A DNA stretch of 64,000 bases. Origin: Crambe crambe (Eukaryota > Porifera > Demospongiae > Poecilosclerida > Crambeidae). This document shows positions 22,179-35,200 of this stretch, piece after piece. Numbering within the stretch: the stretch's first letter is position 1; each line of letters opens with the position of its first letter. Position numbers and translations under genes: made by a program. Below the pieces are notes generated by a model. The model searched no databases. It saw nothing but the letters and a program-made list of their open reading frames with translations, and had not been told where the DNA came from. The stretch covers positions 2,996,501 to 3,060,500 of the forward strand of contig OZ004586.1 in the NCBI GenBank assembly GCA_963924555.1, given 5' to 3'.

Positions 22179-22376
22179 GGTGTCATTGCTACAGTAACAC
22201 CAAAAATGGGTTCAAAACTGTGCAAAAATGACACCCCGCCATTTGACACAGTAAAAAGTGTACCCACAGCACCAAAAGGTGCACCATGACACTCTATGGT
22301 GTCACAGTAACATAGCGAGTGGCATGAAAATGTACATGGTGTCATGCTGCAGCAACACCCCATTTTTTACAGTGTA
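22179..22376. mobile_element. MITE-like repeat, about 200 bp, copy 1
   Basis: A stretch rich in GTGTCA/TGACAC motifs, running from GGTGTCATTGCTAC to TTTTTTACAGTGTAG. It has a clear second copy at 38240-38442 at the same place behind the other phosphatase gene. It therefore predates the duplication of the unit. Terminal inverted repeats are weak. Confidence 0.5.
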
Positions 22377-22479
22377 GGGACCAAGCAATAACACTAAGCT
22401 AGTAAAATAACAGCATGTTTCAAAGATAAACAAAAACCCACACAGCTATAGGGACATAGACATACATACATACCAGGTA

Positions 22480-22589
22480 GTAAGGTGTGGTTTCATTTCA
22501 TTCTACAACACTTCCTTCAGTATTGCACTTCCTATTCTATACCCAGTGAGTTAGTTAGCAGGCTACTCCCATTCTCACACCAGAGGACC
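22480..22589 (+). promoter_or_regulatory. Shared upstream block (class 1) of short receptor gene
   Basis: This contains GGTGTGGTTTCATT, ATTCTACAACACTTCCTTCAG and GTGAGTTAGTTAGCAGGCTAC in the same order and spacing as upstream of 13601 and 29231, although the gene behind it has a different cytoplasmic part. Confidence 0.5.
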
Positions 22590-25436
22590 ATGTTGAAGAG
22601 CAGTGTGCTAGTTGCAGTACTAATGATGATGCTATGTCTAGTATCAACTCTCATCATGCCAGTGCAGAGTCAAACTGGTGAGTGCACAGGCTACTATGAG
22701 TCTATGATTTATCTCTAACTTACAAACAAGAGCAAGTAACATAATTATAAGGACACATGCTTTTATACTGAGTGTGCTAAAAGATGAAGACTGACAGTGC
22801 ATGTGTAGCTATGATATCACTTTTTAAGAGTAGTAGCTATGAGCTAGGATTTGATATTCATGCAGGAAAAGCTCCTACTAACCTCATGGTTCGACAGATT
22901 GGGATAAGTACAGTGAGAGTCTCCTGGACACCACCACCCAATCCTCCTAGAGACGGATACCGAATATCAACAACTTCAGACTTCGGTACTGGCATATCAG
23001 TAGTATCTACAGCATCTAGTCGTGATGTAGCACAGCAACCTGGTACAAGTAATTATTGGCTGGTTACACTTTATATGATTTCAGCAGTAATAGGACCTGT
23101 GAGTGCCACTGTAAGAGGTGAGGAAATGTGTCATATTTGTCTATAGCTCTATAATTACAATGACAGTAACTACATCATCTTATTCACTGTCTTCAAGCAG
23201 ATTTTACTACACCAATAAATATCACTTCATCATCACTGACTTCCACATCTGTGACCATATCCTGGACCCTGCAGCCTCCATTCAGTATCCCAATGGATAT
23301 GTATAGAGTAGAACTGAGACGAGTAACTGGTGCAAGGCAGTTGTGTACAGATGTTGAGGATTACAAGTCCAAGATGACCACTAGGGGTGCTTCTACTCTA
23401 TCAGTAGATTTTTCTAACCTACAAGAATTCAGTATTTACCAAGTAACAATACTTGTTATAATAACAAGTGGATTCAATGCTACTCTGACACCAACTGTAG
23501 AGTTCACTACAAAGGCAGCTGGTATGGACATACACTACATGTAGCTATTAATAATGCTAATGGTTTGCTGTACTGCAGCACCTACTGCTCCCCCACACAA
23601 CATAAAATTTCCCACTACCACCTCCAGAAGTGTTAGTGTGTCCTGGACACAAATCAGCTGCATTGAACGTAATGGTCCAATCACTAGCTACAGAGTGGAA
23701 TTCCAAGAAGTGGGAGGGGCTATGATCCCTGGTGTGGTGGTAAATAGGACCTTCACAGCTAGTGAACTCACTCCTTACAGAAACTATGCCTTCAGAGTTG
23801 CTGGAGTCAATGACAATGGCACTGGACCCTTTTCCAATGTAACCAGTATTCTGACAGAAGAAGAAAGTAATAAGCTAATTCGTTAGCTATAATTGTTTCA
23901 TTAAGTTCAGTTAATGTATAGCTCCTGGTCCTGTATCTAACCTTGCTGGTACTCCTAAGTTCACCTCCATTGTATTCACTTGGAGTCCACCTCATGAACC
24001 TAATGGAGTCATCATCAGTTATGAAGTCACTTACACAGTCAATGGCAACAATACTGTCAGAGTTAACACCTCAGACTTGAGCACTACATTCACTATCCCA
24101 TCATTGACTCCACAAACAAGAGTCTCTGCTATTACAGTCACTGCTTACACAAGAATAGGTCGAGGAGAACCTGCTAATTTGCCTGATCAGACTACCTTTG
24201 CAGCACCATGTAATTCCTATCAGTTGCTAGCTAAACAAATTTATTTATATTCATTTTTCAGCCATGGTGTTTAATGTGGAAGTGGAAGCCCTGTCTCATT
24301 CCTCAGTCAAAGTGTCCTGGGACGAAACTCAGTCTGATGTCCTAACCATTACAAACTACACAATGTACTATGGACTGAAGGAGGGTGATGAGAGAGAGAG
24401 GAGTCAGCTATTTCTCTCAGTTCCCAGTACCAGGGATTTCGTGGTGGTTAATAACTTGTCAACTGAATACCAGTTTCAGGTCGCAGCTACTGCTGAAGCT
24501 AATGGAGAGACTATTATGGGACGAAGGTCAAAAGTTCAAACATTAGAAGTGGTACCTCTTACATATCCAAGTAAGTGCATAAAGAGCTACAGATGTGGAA
24601 GTAATAATAATTAAAAAAATTCTCACTAGATACTATATACCATTACATATTCAAGGGGTGAAATTTTGTAATGTGATCAGCAAAAGTTTCTGCACGAAAT
24701 ACTCCTTCTCTAAATAGCCATCACTTACAGTATAGAGCTACATTCCTGCAGGTGCAAGTGTGACATTCAGTAGAACAGAATTGTCTGTTGCTGTTGTCGT
24801 TACATTTCTCTTGACTGTCATACTTAACATTTTCATCATCTTTGTTTACTGTATCTACCATCGTCACAAAGAAGGAATAAGGAAAGAGTGAGTATATAGC
24901 TATATAAGCTAACACAGTAGACTAGCAATTAATTAGGCCACATGCAACCCCTACTAGTCATTGTAAACAGATAACTACGTATATTATGTACTTTCTCAAT
25001 GTATATGGTCCTATAGCAACAGGAAATTCCTCAGTGCATGTCCTCACACTTACGTATGTATAGCCATTAGCTACGTATTATGAACTAACACTGCCTTTTT
25101 TATTTTGAATAGAAATGGACCATCAAAAGAAGTTTATTATGAAACTGTGACCTCTAAGTAAGTTACTTTAGTATCAAAAACGCAGTTAGGTAGCTACGTA
25201 TGTAGAGGCCATCTGTAGTTAGCTACGTATAAGATAAATAATGTTCAGACTATACGTAGCTATTACGTATGTGCTTGTATCAATTAGTTAGCTATAAGCT
25301 GTGTAAATTTAATCTGTATTATGACAGAGGTGCTGCTAAAGGAATGGAAATGGATGTTTGTGCAGCATATGGACAAGTGACCAAAACACAAAGTGCCCCA
25401 CTGCCTCCAGCAGAGAAAGTATACGACAACATTTAA
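22590..25436 (+). CDS. Short FN3 receptor with tyrosine-motif tail, intact
   Basis: Type I membrane protein of 611 residues. Exons: 22590-22677 (signal peptide [14 protein letters not shown]), FN3 at 22866-23117, 23201-23521, 23579-23866, 23922-24209 and 24262-24570, transmembrane 24752-24887, 25113-25157, 25328-25436. The exons sum to 1836 nt with consistent phases. The helix (VAVVVTFLLTVILNIFIIFVY) is followed by a basic stop-transfer stretch, HRHKEGIRKE. The tail of about 50 residues has VYYETV (ITIM-like), AAYGQV and a terminal KVYDNI: YxxV/I motifs typical of phosphotyrosine docking sites. FN3-5 differs from FN3-5 of the phosphatase genes, while FN3-1 to FN3-4 are nearly the same. There is no kinase or phosphatase domain. 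It probably signals through SH2 proteins and may be a substrate of the neighbouring phosphatases (inference). Confidence 0.85.
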
Positions 25437-26190
25437 AAATAACAAAGTAGCTAACTAGTTTATTTTACACTTTAGATGCCTAGCTAAAGTTAAGTGTTTG
25501 CCCCACAGTGAAGTTAGATTATTATAATACGGATTATACGTACATAGCTAGATGGTTACACATGAACATGATAACATATCAGTGTGTGTATTTTTTGAGG
25601 CTTCACCCCCTTTATTTATGTTATAGCTAATTTGCTAATAATACAGCATGCTGGTACTTAATGGCTATAGACAACCAACAGAGAGTAGCTATATTATTAT
25701 GTAGATAATCATCTCTCTGTCAAACTGGTCAAGAAAGTTATAGCAGTTATAGCGAATGATCAAGGTGCAGGTGAATGCTCATGCATCAATTGACGCATCA
25801 TCATGTGCTCATGTATCTTAGTAGCTATACGCATACATACATGGCTACAGTGCTGAGAGACGCTATCTGTAGTCAGCTCCTATATACGTAGTTGTTGCTA
25901 GAAGCTGTCATCTAAGATATGATCTACTACATACATAGCTGACAGCTGACTTTAATTTTACTAGCTATATATAAGCCTTTGAACCCAGGCTCTCACGGGT
26001 TTGACTGTAGTTCATGGAACAGATTGCAAAAATTGATGAAGATACTTACATGTATACTGAAGGATCCCATGTGAGAACACACGACGCCAATTGCTATAGA
26101 TGTTATCACTATAATAATTATTGACAGAAATAACATTGAAAGTAAACACATAGATAGAAGTATAGACACACCCATAAATAAAGCTTCACT
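25437..26190. other. Intergenic, no gene seen
   Basis: AT-rich sequence with TAGCTA/TACGTA-rich stretches like those in the introns. I see no open frame with a recognisable domain and no clear repeat ends. Confidence 0.5.
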
Positions 26191-26292
26191 ACAAAATAGG
26201 GTGTGGCTTTATAGCTAGTCTATTGTAGCTACTTTCCTACTATGGACCCAGTGAGTTAGTTAGTAGGCTACCTCATAGTTCACCAGAGGACC
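26191..26292 (+). promoter_or_regulatory. Shared upstream block (class 1), pseudogene copy
   Basis: AGGGTGTGGCTTTAT and CCCAGTGAGTTAGTTAGTAGGCTAC are kept, in register with the other class 1 blocks, though the gene is broken. Confidence 0.45.
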
Positions 26293-26405
26293 ATGTTGAA
26301 GAGCAGTGTGCTATAGTCACAGTATTAATGATGATACTATGTCTAGTATCAACTCTCGTCATGTCATTGCTGTGGTGCCCTCCACCACCAAACTCAATAT
26401 GTATA

Positions 26406-26647
26406 CAGGGGTGTATCCACAACTCCGGTTGGTCCGGTTTTCACCGGACCACTTTTTTATCCCATGCCTGCAGAGTTAGCCTAGTGATTAGCTATGTATA
26501 TTATGAAGCACCATGACCTTCAATCATGATCACATTAGCTAGCATATCGAAACTCCTTCTGATAAGTGGGTGAATGATATAAAGTGGGCATGGTGATCCC
26601 ACGCACAAGCACACCGGGCCACTCAAAATTCTGTGGATACACCCCTG
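26406..26647. mobile_element. hAT-like MITE, CAGGGGTG ends, 5-bp target duplication, copy 1
   Basis: The left end CAGGGGTGTATCCACAA and right end TTGTGGATACACCCCTG-like are inverted. GTATA flanks both sides (26401-26405, 26648-26652). The internal palindrome GTCCGGTTTTCACCGGAC is shared with the copy at 62119-62376, which lies in the opposite orientation. Confidence 0.75.
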
Positions 26648-26675
26648 GTATAAGTATCTATTATTATGTTAATCT

Positions 26676-27060
26676 GAATTGTGTGTCTTGTATGTGCCAA
26701 TTTCTCTTCATCTTTGTCTTTACTCTTCTTTATAAGATCCTTACTTTATTGAATTGTGTGTCTAGTGTGTGTGTTATTTGTGCAATTTATTATGTCCCTT
26801 GATTCTACTTGTGATGTATTTTATATTAATTTGTGTGTCACTTTGCACATGCGCATTACTTCATGACTTTTGTATCACTTGATTGATTGAACTGTGATTC
26901 TGTTTGAGTCTGAGATATATATATACATTTTGGAATATAACAACTGGCGACAAGTGACGGGATAGTACTTATGGTAGGAGTTATTGGCAAGGTTGAGGCT
27001 TTCCAGTTAGGAGAAGACGACTGGGAACAGTACACCGAAACAACAAATGCTAACAAATGC
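26676..27060 (+). mobile_element. LTR and gag start of a second gypsy-like element (fragment)
   Basis: An LTR-like stretch ends ATATAACA at about 26942. ACTGGCGACAAGTGACGGG follows, the usual start of the internal part of many gypsy elements. A short frame then starts MVGVIGKVEAFQLG (about 26971), with EDDWEQY, typical of the gag amino end. It stops after about 30 residues and the rest is missing. Confidence 0.55.
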
Positions 27061-27066
27061 TAGGGT

Positions 27067-27777
27067 ATGTTAAAGGCTGTAACAAAATTTAAAGTCCATG
27101 CCTCTGATCAAAGGTGAGCTATCCTTCACTACATACAAGATGTGAAAACAGGCTTTCTGAGCTGAGGCCAATCTAAGTATGCTGTAGGTAGGGGCCTAAA
27201 AGTCTTAGATAGACTTACTGGAGTATGTGTGAGCTGTCTTAGATATGTGTGAGCTATACAGCACAAAGATGATGCCTAATGGCTAGGCTAGCTGGCTAGT
27301 CAGCTTGTATGCTTAGTTTGACAACCAGTAGGTATGATTCCTTGTGCTGTATAGCTCACACATGCTCCAGTAAGTCTATCTGAGAATTCTAGCCCCCTAC
27401 CTACAGCATGATAAGCTGGTCATCAGCTCTGAGAGCTTGTTTCTACATTTTGAAGTGATTCTTTGGATATCTCACCTTTGGTAATAGTCATGAACTTCAA
27501 ATTTTGGTATAACTTTTAGCATACTCTAAGATTAACTTGTGCAAAGTTTGGAGGGAATACACTGAATCATGTGTGAAATACAGACTCCAGCATTTGACAT
27601 CACAAGTAAGCCCCGCCCCAAACAGGATGTAAATGAAATGGCCAACTTCTACTGCTATTTTCTCAGTGAAACTTCAACCAATGCTTGTCATATTTCTTCC
27701 CAGTAATGTAGGCATACAAAGCAACCCAAAAATGTAATAAACTGAGAAATAATTTTTTCATGTCAGTTACCCTTTAA
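27067..27777. repeat. Imperfect foldback element
   Basis: The outer ends read GTTAAAGG and CCTTTAAC. Inner arms (about 27105-27262 and 27340-27478) are imperfect inverted repeats, for example CATGCTGTAGGTAGGGG.CTA and GATAGACTTACTGGAG. The right end meets the remnant of an FN3 exon. Confidence 0.6.
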
Positions 27778-28505
27778 CACCTCAGACTTGAGCACTACAT
27801 TCACTATCCCATCATTGACTCCATAAACAAGCTGCTAATTTGCCTGATCAGACTACCTTTGCAACACCATGTATGTAATTCCTTATTGTCAATTCACTCA
27901 CTCACTATTTCACTTCATTTCTCAGCCATGATGATGAGTCTCATTCCTCAGTCAAAGTGTCCTAGCTGGGATGAGACTCAGTCTATATATAATTTGTATG
28001 TACTTCTCAGAGTATTACCTAGCTATATTCCTGCAGGTGCAGGCATGACATGCAGTTGCAGTAGAACAGAATTGTCTGTTGCTGTTGCTCTTACCTTTCT
28101 TTTGACTGTCATACTCAACACTTCCATTATCTTTATCATTTACTGTATCTATATATATCATCACCACAATGGAGTGAAGAAAGAGTGAGCATGATATAGT
28201 TGATATTTAATGTTCTGTCCTTACTTGAATTTGAATAGTAATGGGATATCTAAAGAAGTTTAGTATGAAACAGTTGCAGTGACCTCCAAGTAAGTAAGTC
28301 ACTACTTCAGCATTAACCATGAAATAACAAAGTACTAGCTAAAATAATCAAAGTAGCTAGCTATCATCAGATTGCTTGTTGTCTATTTTTACTATAATAC
28401 ATTTACAGAGGTCCTATTGACAGAATGGAAATGGAAGTTTGTGCAGCATATGGACATGTGACCACAACACTGTCTCCATCACAGAAAGTATTCAATAACA
28501 TTTAA

Positions 28506-29086
28506 AATAAACAAAGTGACTATTAACTTTGTGTAAAAACAGCTATTATATATAGCTTGATAATGTACATAGCTAAAAACTGCAAACTGCTTACTATTAG
28601 CTATGCCAATATTAAGCAAACAGCTATAGACAACAGATTGCAAATGTATGTACATAGTTAATGAAATATCAATACTGAAGGATCATGTGTGAGGACACAA
28701 TGCTATTATCTATGTGTTTATTAGGGACATCAGAGATTTTGAGGCTTTTGAGGATATAGCTAGTCTCACCACTTTTTGGAGACCCAAATTCCTCTCTGAT
28801 TACATTATATCATAAGAGGCCCCAAAATTTTCCTGGGCTCCAGACCCCTAATTCGCTGAATAAAATCGAGATGTAATTGGCATGCAGAGACTATAATATT
28901 AGCTAGACAAGCAAGTAGGGATGGCTATGTGTGAAGCTCAAATAGTTCATGAACAAGAGAGCCTACCCCTCCTAATTTCAATAACCACATCAACTAATCT
29001 ATCCCTGTACTTCACTCCCCATGAGTGTTCTTGCACACTCTACTATCCATGGTGGAGCTGAATAGACTCGAGTAGAACCTGCCTGG
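28506..29086. other. Intergenic, no gene seen
   Basis: AT-rich sequence. Around 28690-28830 it is similar to the 3' flanks at 21850-22000 and 37920-38080 (TATTTATCAGGGACAT, CTCACCACTTTGTGG), so it is a diverged copy of the same flank. Confidence 0.5.
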
Positions 29087-29230
29087 TGGGAGTGGTGACC
29101 TGATTTTTGGCTACTACAATAGGGTGTGGTTTTATGCAGTATGTAGTCTCATTCTACAACACTTGCTTCAGTATATTCTATACCCAGTGAGTTAGTTAGC
29201 AGGCTACTTACCTTCTCACATCAGAGAAAC
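29087..29230 (+). promoter_or_regulatory. Shared upstream block (class 1) of phosphatase receptor copy 2
   Basis: Nearly the same as 13450-13600: GGGAGTGGTGA.CTGATTTTT, AGGGTGTGGTTTTATGCA, CTCATTCTACAACACTTGCT and GTGAGTTAGTTAGCAGGCTAC upstream of the ATG. Confidence 0.5.
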
Positions 29231-32200
29231 ATGTTGAAGAGCAGTGTGCTAGTTGCAGTACTAATGATGATGCTATATCTAGTATCAACTCTCATCATGT
29301 CAGTGCAGAGTCAAGCTGGTGAGTAGCTACATGCCATGAGTAGCTGAATGATTAAATAATGGTATCTCTAACTTAATAATAAGTATCAAGAAGAGGAAGA
29401 CTGACAGTGTGATAGCTAGTATAGTTAGCTATATACATATGAGGGTTTGATATTCATGCAGGACAAGCTCCTACTAACCTCATGGTTAGACAGATTGGGA
29501 TAAATAGAGTGAGAGTCTCCTGGACACCACCACCCTATCCTCCTAGTGAGGGATACCGAATATCAGCAAGTGCAGACTTCGGTGCTGGCATATCAGTAGC
29601 ATCTACAGCATCTAGTCATGATGTAGGACAACGACCTGGTACTACAGTTAGTTATTATCTGGTTACACTTTATGGGATTGTAACAGTAATAGGACCTGTG
29701 AGTTTCACTGTAAGAGGTGAGGAAATGTGTACATATATACATACTTGGTCTGTAGCTCTATAATTATAATGACAGTAACTACATCATCTTAAAATTATCA
29801 CTGTCTTCAAGCAGATTTTACTACACCAATGAATATCACTTCATCATCGCTGACTTCCACATCTGTGACCATATCCTGGACCCAGCCTCCATTCAGTCTC
29901 TCAATGGATGAGTATAGAGTAGAACTGAGACGAGTAACTGATGCAAGGCAGTTGTGTCAAGAAGTTGAGGATTACAAGTCCATGATAACCACTAGAGGTG
30001 CTTCTACTGTATCAGTAGATTTTTCTAGCCTACAAGAATTCAGTATTTACCAAGTAACAATACTTGTTATAACAAGTGGATTCAATGCTACTCTGACACC
30101 AACTGTAGAGTTCACTACAAAGGCAGCTGGTATGGACATACGTATACTACATGTAGCTATTAATAATGCTAATGTTTGCTGCACTGCAGCACCTACTGCT
30201 CCCCCACACAAAATAAATTTTCTCTCTGCTACCTCCAGAAGTGTTACTCTATCCTGGACACAAATCAGATGCATTGAACGCAATGGTCCAATCACTAAGT
30301 ACACAGTGGAATTCCGAAAAGTGGGAGGACCTCTGATCTCTGGTGTGGTGGTGAATAGGACCTTCATAACTAGTGGACTCATTCCTTACACAAACTACAC
30401 CTTCAGAGTTGCTGGAGTCAATGACAATGGCACTGGACCCTTTTCTAATGTAACCAGTATTCTGACAGAAGAAGAAAGTAAGTATAGGGCAATAATTATG
30501 CAACATTTGATTGTGAGTGAGTGAGCAAGAGAGCCTGAATTCAGTCCGGTGCTTTAAGTAATCATAATTGGAGCATGTGCATTTTGCATGTGTATTGTAC
30601 TATGCATGATGTAGGGCATCATTATTTCCAATGAGTTATGATCTGAGAGTCAGCTTGCTTGCTGTGTTCACTTAGTGGTTCCAAAGCTAGACCTGCCCAC
30701 ATGCATGTAACTGGCTCTATTTCAGAAACCAATCAACAGTAAATGTACTAACTACTCAAACACCAAATGAACCAGTTGGCTGTTCATTTTTTAGTTCTAT
30801 GGAAATTTATATTGGGAAATGGCAAATCTGTATAACATCTACGTATATACTTCTTGGTTAACCCACACCAGCAGGTAGGCCTTGTTATAAGCTGGCTAGT
30901 GATACCTAAACATCAAACACTTCTATAACTGTCAGCTCAGGCCAGGTAAAGTTTCAGGAAATGTATGGTATCTGAAATCACTAGTTCACTCACTGAATTA
31001 TAGCTACGTATAGCATTAACTTCTAATAATGTGTAGCTCCTGGTCCTGTCTCTAACCTCGCTGGTACTCCTAAGTTCACTTCTGTTGTACTCACTTGGAG
31101 TCCACCTCAAGAACATAATGGAGTCATCATCAGTTATGAAGTCACTCACACATTCAATGGCAACAATACTGTCAGAGTCAACACCTCAGACTTGAGCACT
31201 ACATTCACTATCCCATCATTGACTCCACAAACAAGAGTCTCTGCTATTACAGTCACTGCTTACACAAGAATAGGTCAAGGAGAACCTGCTAATTTGCCTG
31301 ATCAGAATGCACTTGAGTTACGTACGTGAGTTATTACCCTTGCATTCCTAGCTCATTATTATTCATCGATACCACTTGCAGCTGTAGTGATGAATGTCAT
31401 GGTGGAGATGTTGTCTAATACTTCAGTTATTGTTTCATGGGAAAGTATAGACACTTCAGAGCCCACCATAAGTTACAGAGTCTACTACTACTATAATCAA
31501 TCTGGAGATATGGATGCCTTTGTCAATGCTTCCAGCAACTCCATTGTTATTGATAATCTGACAAGTATTGTGGAGTACTTGTTTTATGTGGTGGTTATTG
31601 CTGAAGTTGATGGGCAGATACTTATTGGACGGAGATCAATGACTCTAATGATAGTGGCTGTGTCAACAACTGAATGTATGTTATGTTACCATGATTGGCT
31701 CATAATAACTATTTTTAATTTAGCTCCTGGCAGTACAACAGTTGGAATCATAGTAGGAGTAATACTCCTGATCATTAGCATTGCCATAGTAACTGTACTG
31801 GCAATATTCCTAGGATTTTGGTTTAAAAGGTATAGTCACATCTGTAATAATAATTACACTGTACAATTATTATTTTGTAAAAGACAAAATGGAAAACCTG
31901 ACAAGAATATTGCAGTAGGATATGCAAAGCCAAGATCAACTATAGTAACCATACCGGAGCATACTTCAGGTAGTGAAGGGGTTTTAATTTCTCACTATTA
32001 TGACGATGTCAGCCACGATAGCTAATTATTACCCGCAGGATCAGAGATTGAAGATTTTCCTGTGGATAAAGTTTTAGTGGAAGGTGAAGGTGTATCATTC
32101 AAGGTGGCAGTGAGGGGTGACCCAGAACCAACACTCACCTGGTACCATGAAGGAAATGAATTGACATCTGATTACTCCCTTAAGATCCAACCTGACGGCA

Positions 32201-35200
32201 CTCTAGTGATAGCCTCAGCTGAGCTCAGACACAATGGAGTGTATAAGTTATTGGCATGGAACAGCAGTGGTGTAGCTGAAAGAAAGCTTAACCTTACTGT
32301 TCAGCAGGAAGGTGGAGAGATAAATGCTCACTCGAAGGGGAATATAGAGGTTGACTTCACAGCTGTACCAGTGGCTGACTTTGGGGATTATGTGGCAAGG
32401 AATCATTCAAAGTCAGATGCAGGGTTCAGAAAACTATACGAAGTAAGACCACATGGACACATAAATATACTCTGTTATCAGACTTATTAGATTGTACACG
32501 CTCAGCCTGAATCTAATCCTCATAATTTTGATGAATAATCTTAGAGTCTTGATAATGGTGATGAGCATCCTAAAACTGTTGGACTCTGCAAAGAAAACAA
32601 GAAACTGAATCGATTTGTTAATATCACTGTGTGTAAGTGGTTAGTGGATAGATACAAGCCTTATCAATTTTTCATGATGCCATTTATCTCATGTAGATGA
32701 CCATAATCGTATAATACTTAATGCCCTACCAGAGTATGAAGATTGTCAGAGGGAGTTCATCAATGCCTGCTATGTCGATGTAAAGAAGTCTCAATCCTTG
32801 CATGATATGTGATCTTAGTAATGTAGCCACACACAGTATACGTAGCTAGTTAGAGTGATTAGTTATTTTTGTTATAGGGGTATTCACAGCTGCAAAGATT
32901 CATAACAACTCAAGGTATTACTCATCAATACATGACTTGTTGAAGCATCATTTGTGATCTCCACTGTGTTAATTGTGCAGGTCCTAAAGATTGCACACTT
33001 GTTGATTTTTGGAGACTAGTTTGGCAGGAGAGACCTCTAACCATTGTCATGGTAACCAACATCAAGGAAGGTAGCAAGGTTAAATGTGAGCAGTATTGGC
33101 CAGACAGTGGAAGCAAGAATTATGGTCCCTTCAAGGTCACCCTGATGGAATACCAGGTGTTTGCTGACTACATCATCAGGACATTTCAAGTTAATGTGAG
33201 AAAAGCTACACACAGTGATCCACTGAATTGGTCATTGCAGCCATCTTTATTGCTACATGCATGCATGTATGCATGCAGTTAGAAGGCAGTTCTGCAAGTC
33301 GTCCTTGGAAACTTAATCAGTTTCACTTCACATCCTGGCCTGACCATGGAGTGCCTGAATATGCCACTTCAATGTTGTCCTTTCATCGCAGGATCCTCTC
33401 ACAGCACAAGAGCAGAAGAGGCCCCATGTTAGTACACTGCAGGTAAACATTCATGCATGATGTTTTTGGAGGTCAGAGACTTGGTTTTTAGTTGAGGTGC
33501 TTTATGGATTTATGTATATGGACTGTTTGAGTCCTGGAAACTGCAATTTTGATAACAATGACAACAAGCATCTGTAGTGCTTAGGAATATTTCTAAGAAT
33601 GGTAACTAGCAACATGTTTCTTCTAGCTATGATGAATGATGAATCACAAACACCACTATACAATATATGGCATACAAACACACTATAGATTCCTTTGTAG
33701 ATATTCCAATGCATCTGTAATGTTACCATAATGGTTCTTCAGTATTTTTTTTATATAGAAGTGAGACTAAACAATTCGGAGTTCTTATGACTTAGTGACA
33801 GTTTTTGAGTCCAAATATGTGTAGCTATGATAACTATGAAGACCAGCATCTGTAGTTAATGCGTTTGGGGATTTTCTAAGAATGGTAACTGTTTTTGAGT
33901 TCTTTTAGAGCCATTAAGAAAGTTTTGACAATAGCAAACACATTCAGCAATAAACAGTTACATTGTATATCTAAAGAGTTAGGTACTTAAGGGTTGTTCA
34001 TTTAGTAAATGGTATTGTGTTTGTGTCTTATGTAACTAAAAATTAAAAAAAAAACATTATACGTAAACCAGCTATAGAAATAGTGTACAATGCATGAGAA
34101 AAAAACTTAGCTACTGTTTGCTGATCTACATCATGCAGTGTTTGAGTGAACTGGTACATTCATCTGTATTGACTATCATAACATTATACATGCAGTGCTG
34201 GAGTACTGGTACAGTACATTCATCTGCATTGACTATATTACGTACATGCAGTGCTGGAGTGGGGAGAACTGGTACATTCATATGTATTGATATTGTTCTT
34301 GAACAAGTCAAGAAGGAAAACAAAGTGGACATTGCAGGGACCATCAATAAACTGAGGCATCAGCGCATGAAGATGGTCCAGACTCCAGTAAGGCTTAGGA
34401 TGCTTATACAAATGATTAGTTATAGCAAAACTAATATCTTTCCCACGAAATGTCATTCCAAAATAAGTATCCTAAAATTAATTTTACCTATACATACTTC
34501 TTCATAAAGGAGCAATACATTTTCATCCATGATGCTATCTTGGAGTCAGTGATGTGTGGGGACACTGAGATAAATGCCACTAACCTCAGATCCACACTGA
34601 TGAAGATGAACAAGAAGAACAAGAAAGATAACTTAATGAAGCTTGAGATACAATTCAAGGTCTAAAGAGAGTTCTTGACCATATAAGACTAAACAATGCT
34701 CTCTCATTTTACAGGTGTTGAATCTTGTATCACCTAAACAGAGTGATGTCATATGCACTGCTGCACTCCAACACTCAGATAAGAATCGCCTCAAAGATTT
34801 CCTACCATGTAATTATTTAACATTTAAGCAATGTGATGTATAATTATTCACATGTACACAGCTGATAAGCATCGTGTGATTTTGAGTGGAGAGTATCCTG
34901 ACTACATACATGCTGTTGCTGCCAATGTAAGCTCATTAACTTCATAATAATTTATACTGAAGTATGTAACAGATGCTAGTTTTATCTCATTTTGTAATTT
35001 TGTATCAATTGTTGGCTTTTAAAGATGCTTTTTCAAAAATCTAGTCTCCAAGCATGCTAAGTAATATATTAACTATTCAGCATGTGCTATTGAAGGTTCT
35101 GTTACATGCACTTCATGATCTTACACACTATTATTATTACATGCAGGCCTACAAGCAAAAGAAGGCTTATATCATAGCAGAGGGCCCAATGTCCTCCACC

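Larger units (their letters stand above)
26293..28505 (+). pseudogene. Short FN3 receptor pseudogene with transposon insertions
   Basis: The signal exon (26293 to about 26372) has two extra bases (GTGCTATAGTC versus GTGCTAGTC) that create a stop. It is followed not by FN3 exons but by a MITE, an LTR and a foldback element (26406-27777). Part of FN3-4 resumes at about 27777-27871 with a stop (CATAAAC for CACAAAC) and a deletion. FN3-5 is cut to about 27926-27990. The transmembrane exon 28037-28184 is open. Exon 28239-28289 has TAG where the first tail tyrosine should be. The last exon 28409-28505 ends KVFNNI, losing the tyrosine of YDNI. FN3-1 to FN3-3 are gone. Confidence 0.85.

Noticed and set aside
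30047..30382. Minus-strand frames opposite FN3 exons (also 43485-43814 and 57732-57986)
   Set aside because: They recur wherever FN3-2/FN3-3 exons lie and mirror the well-supported plus-strand exons; composition shadows.
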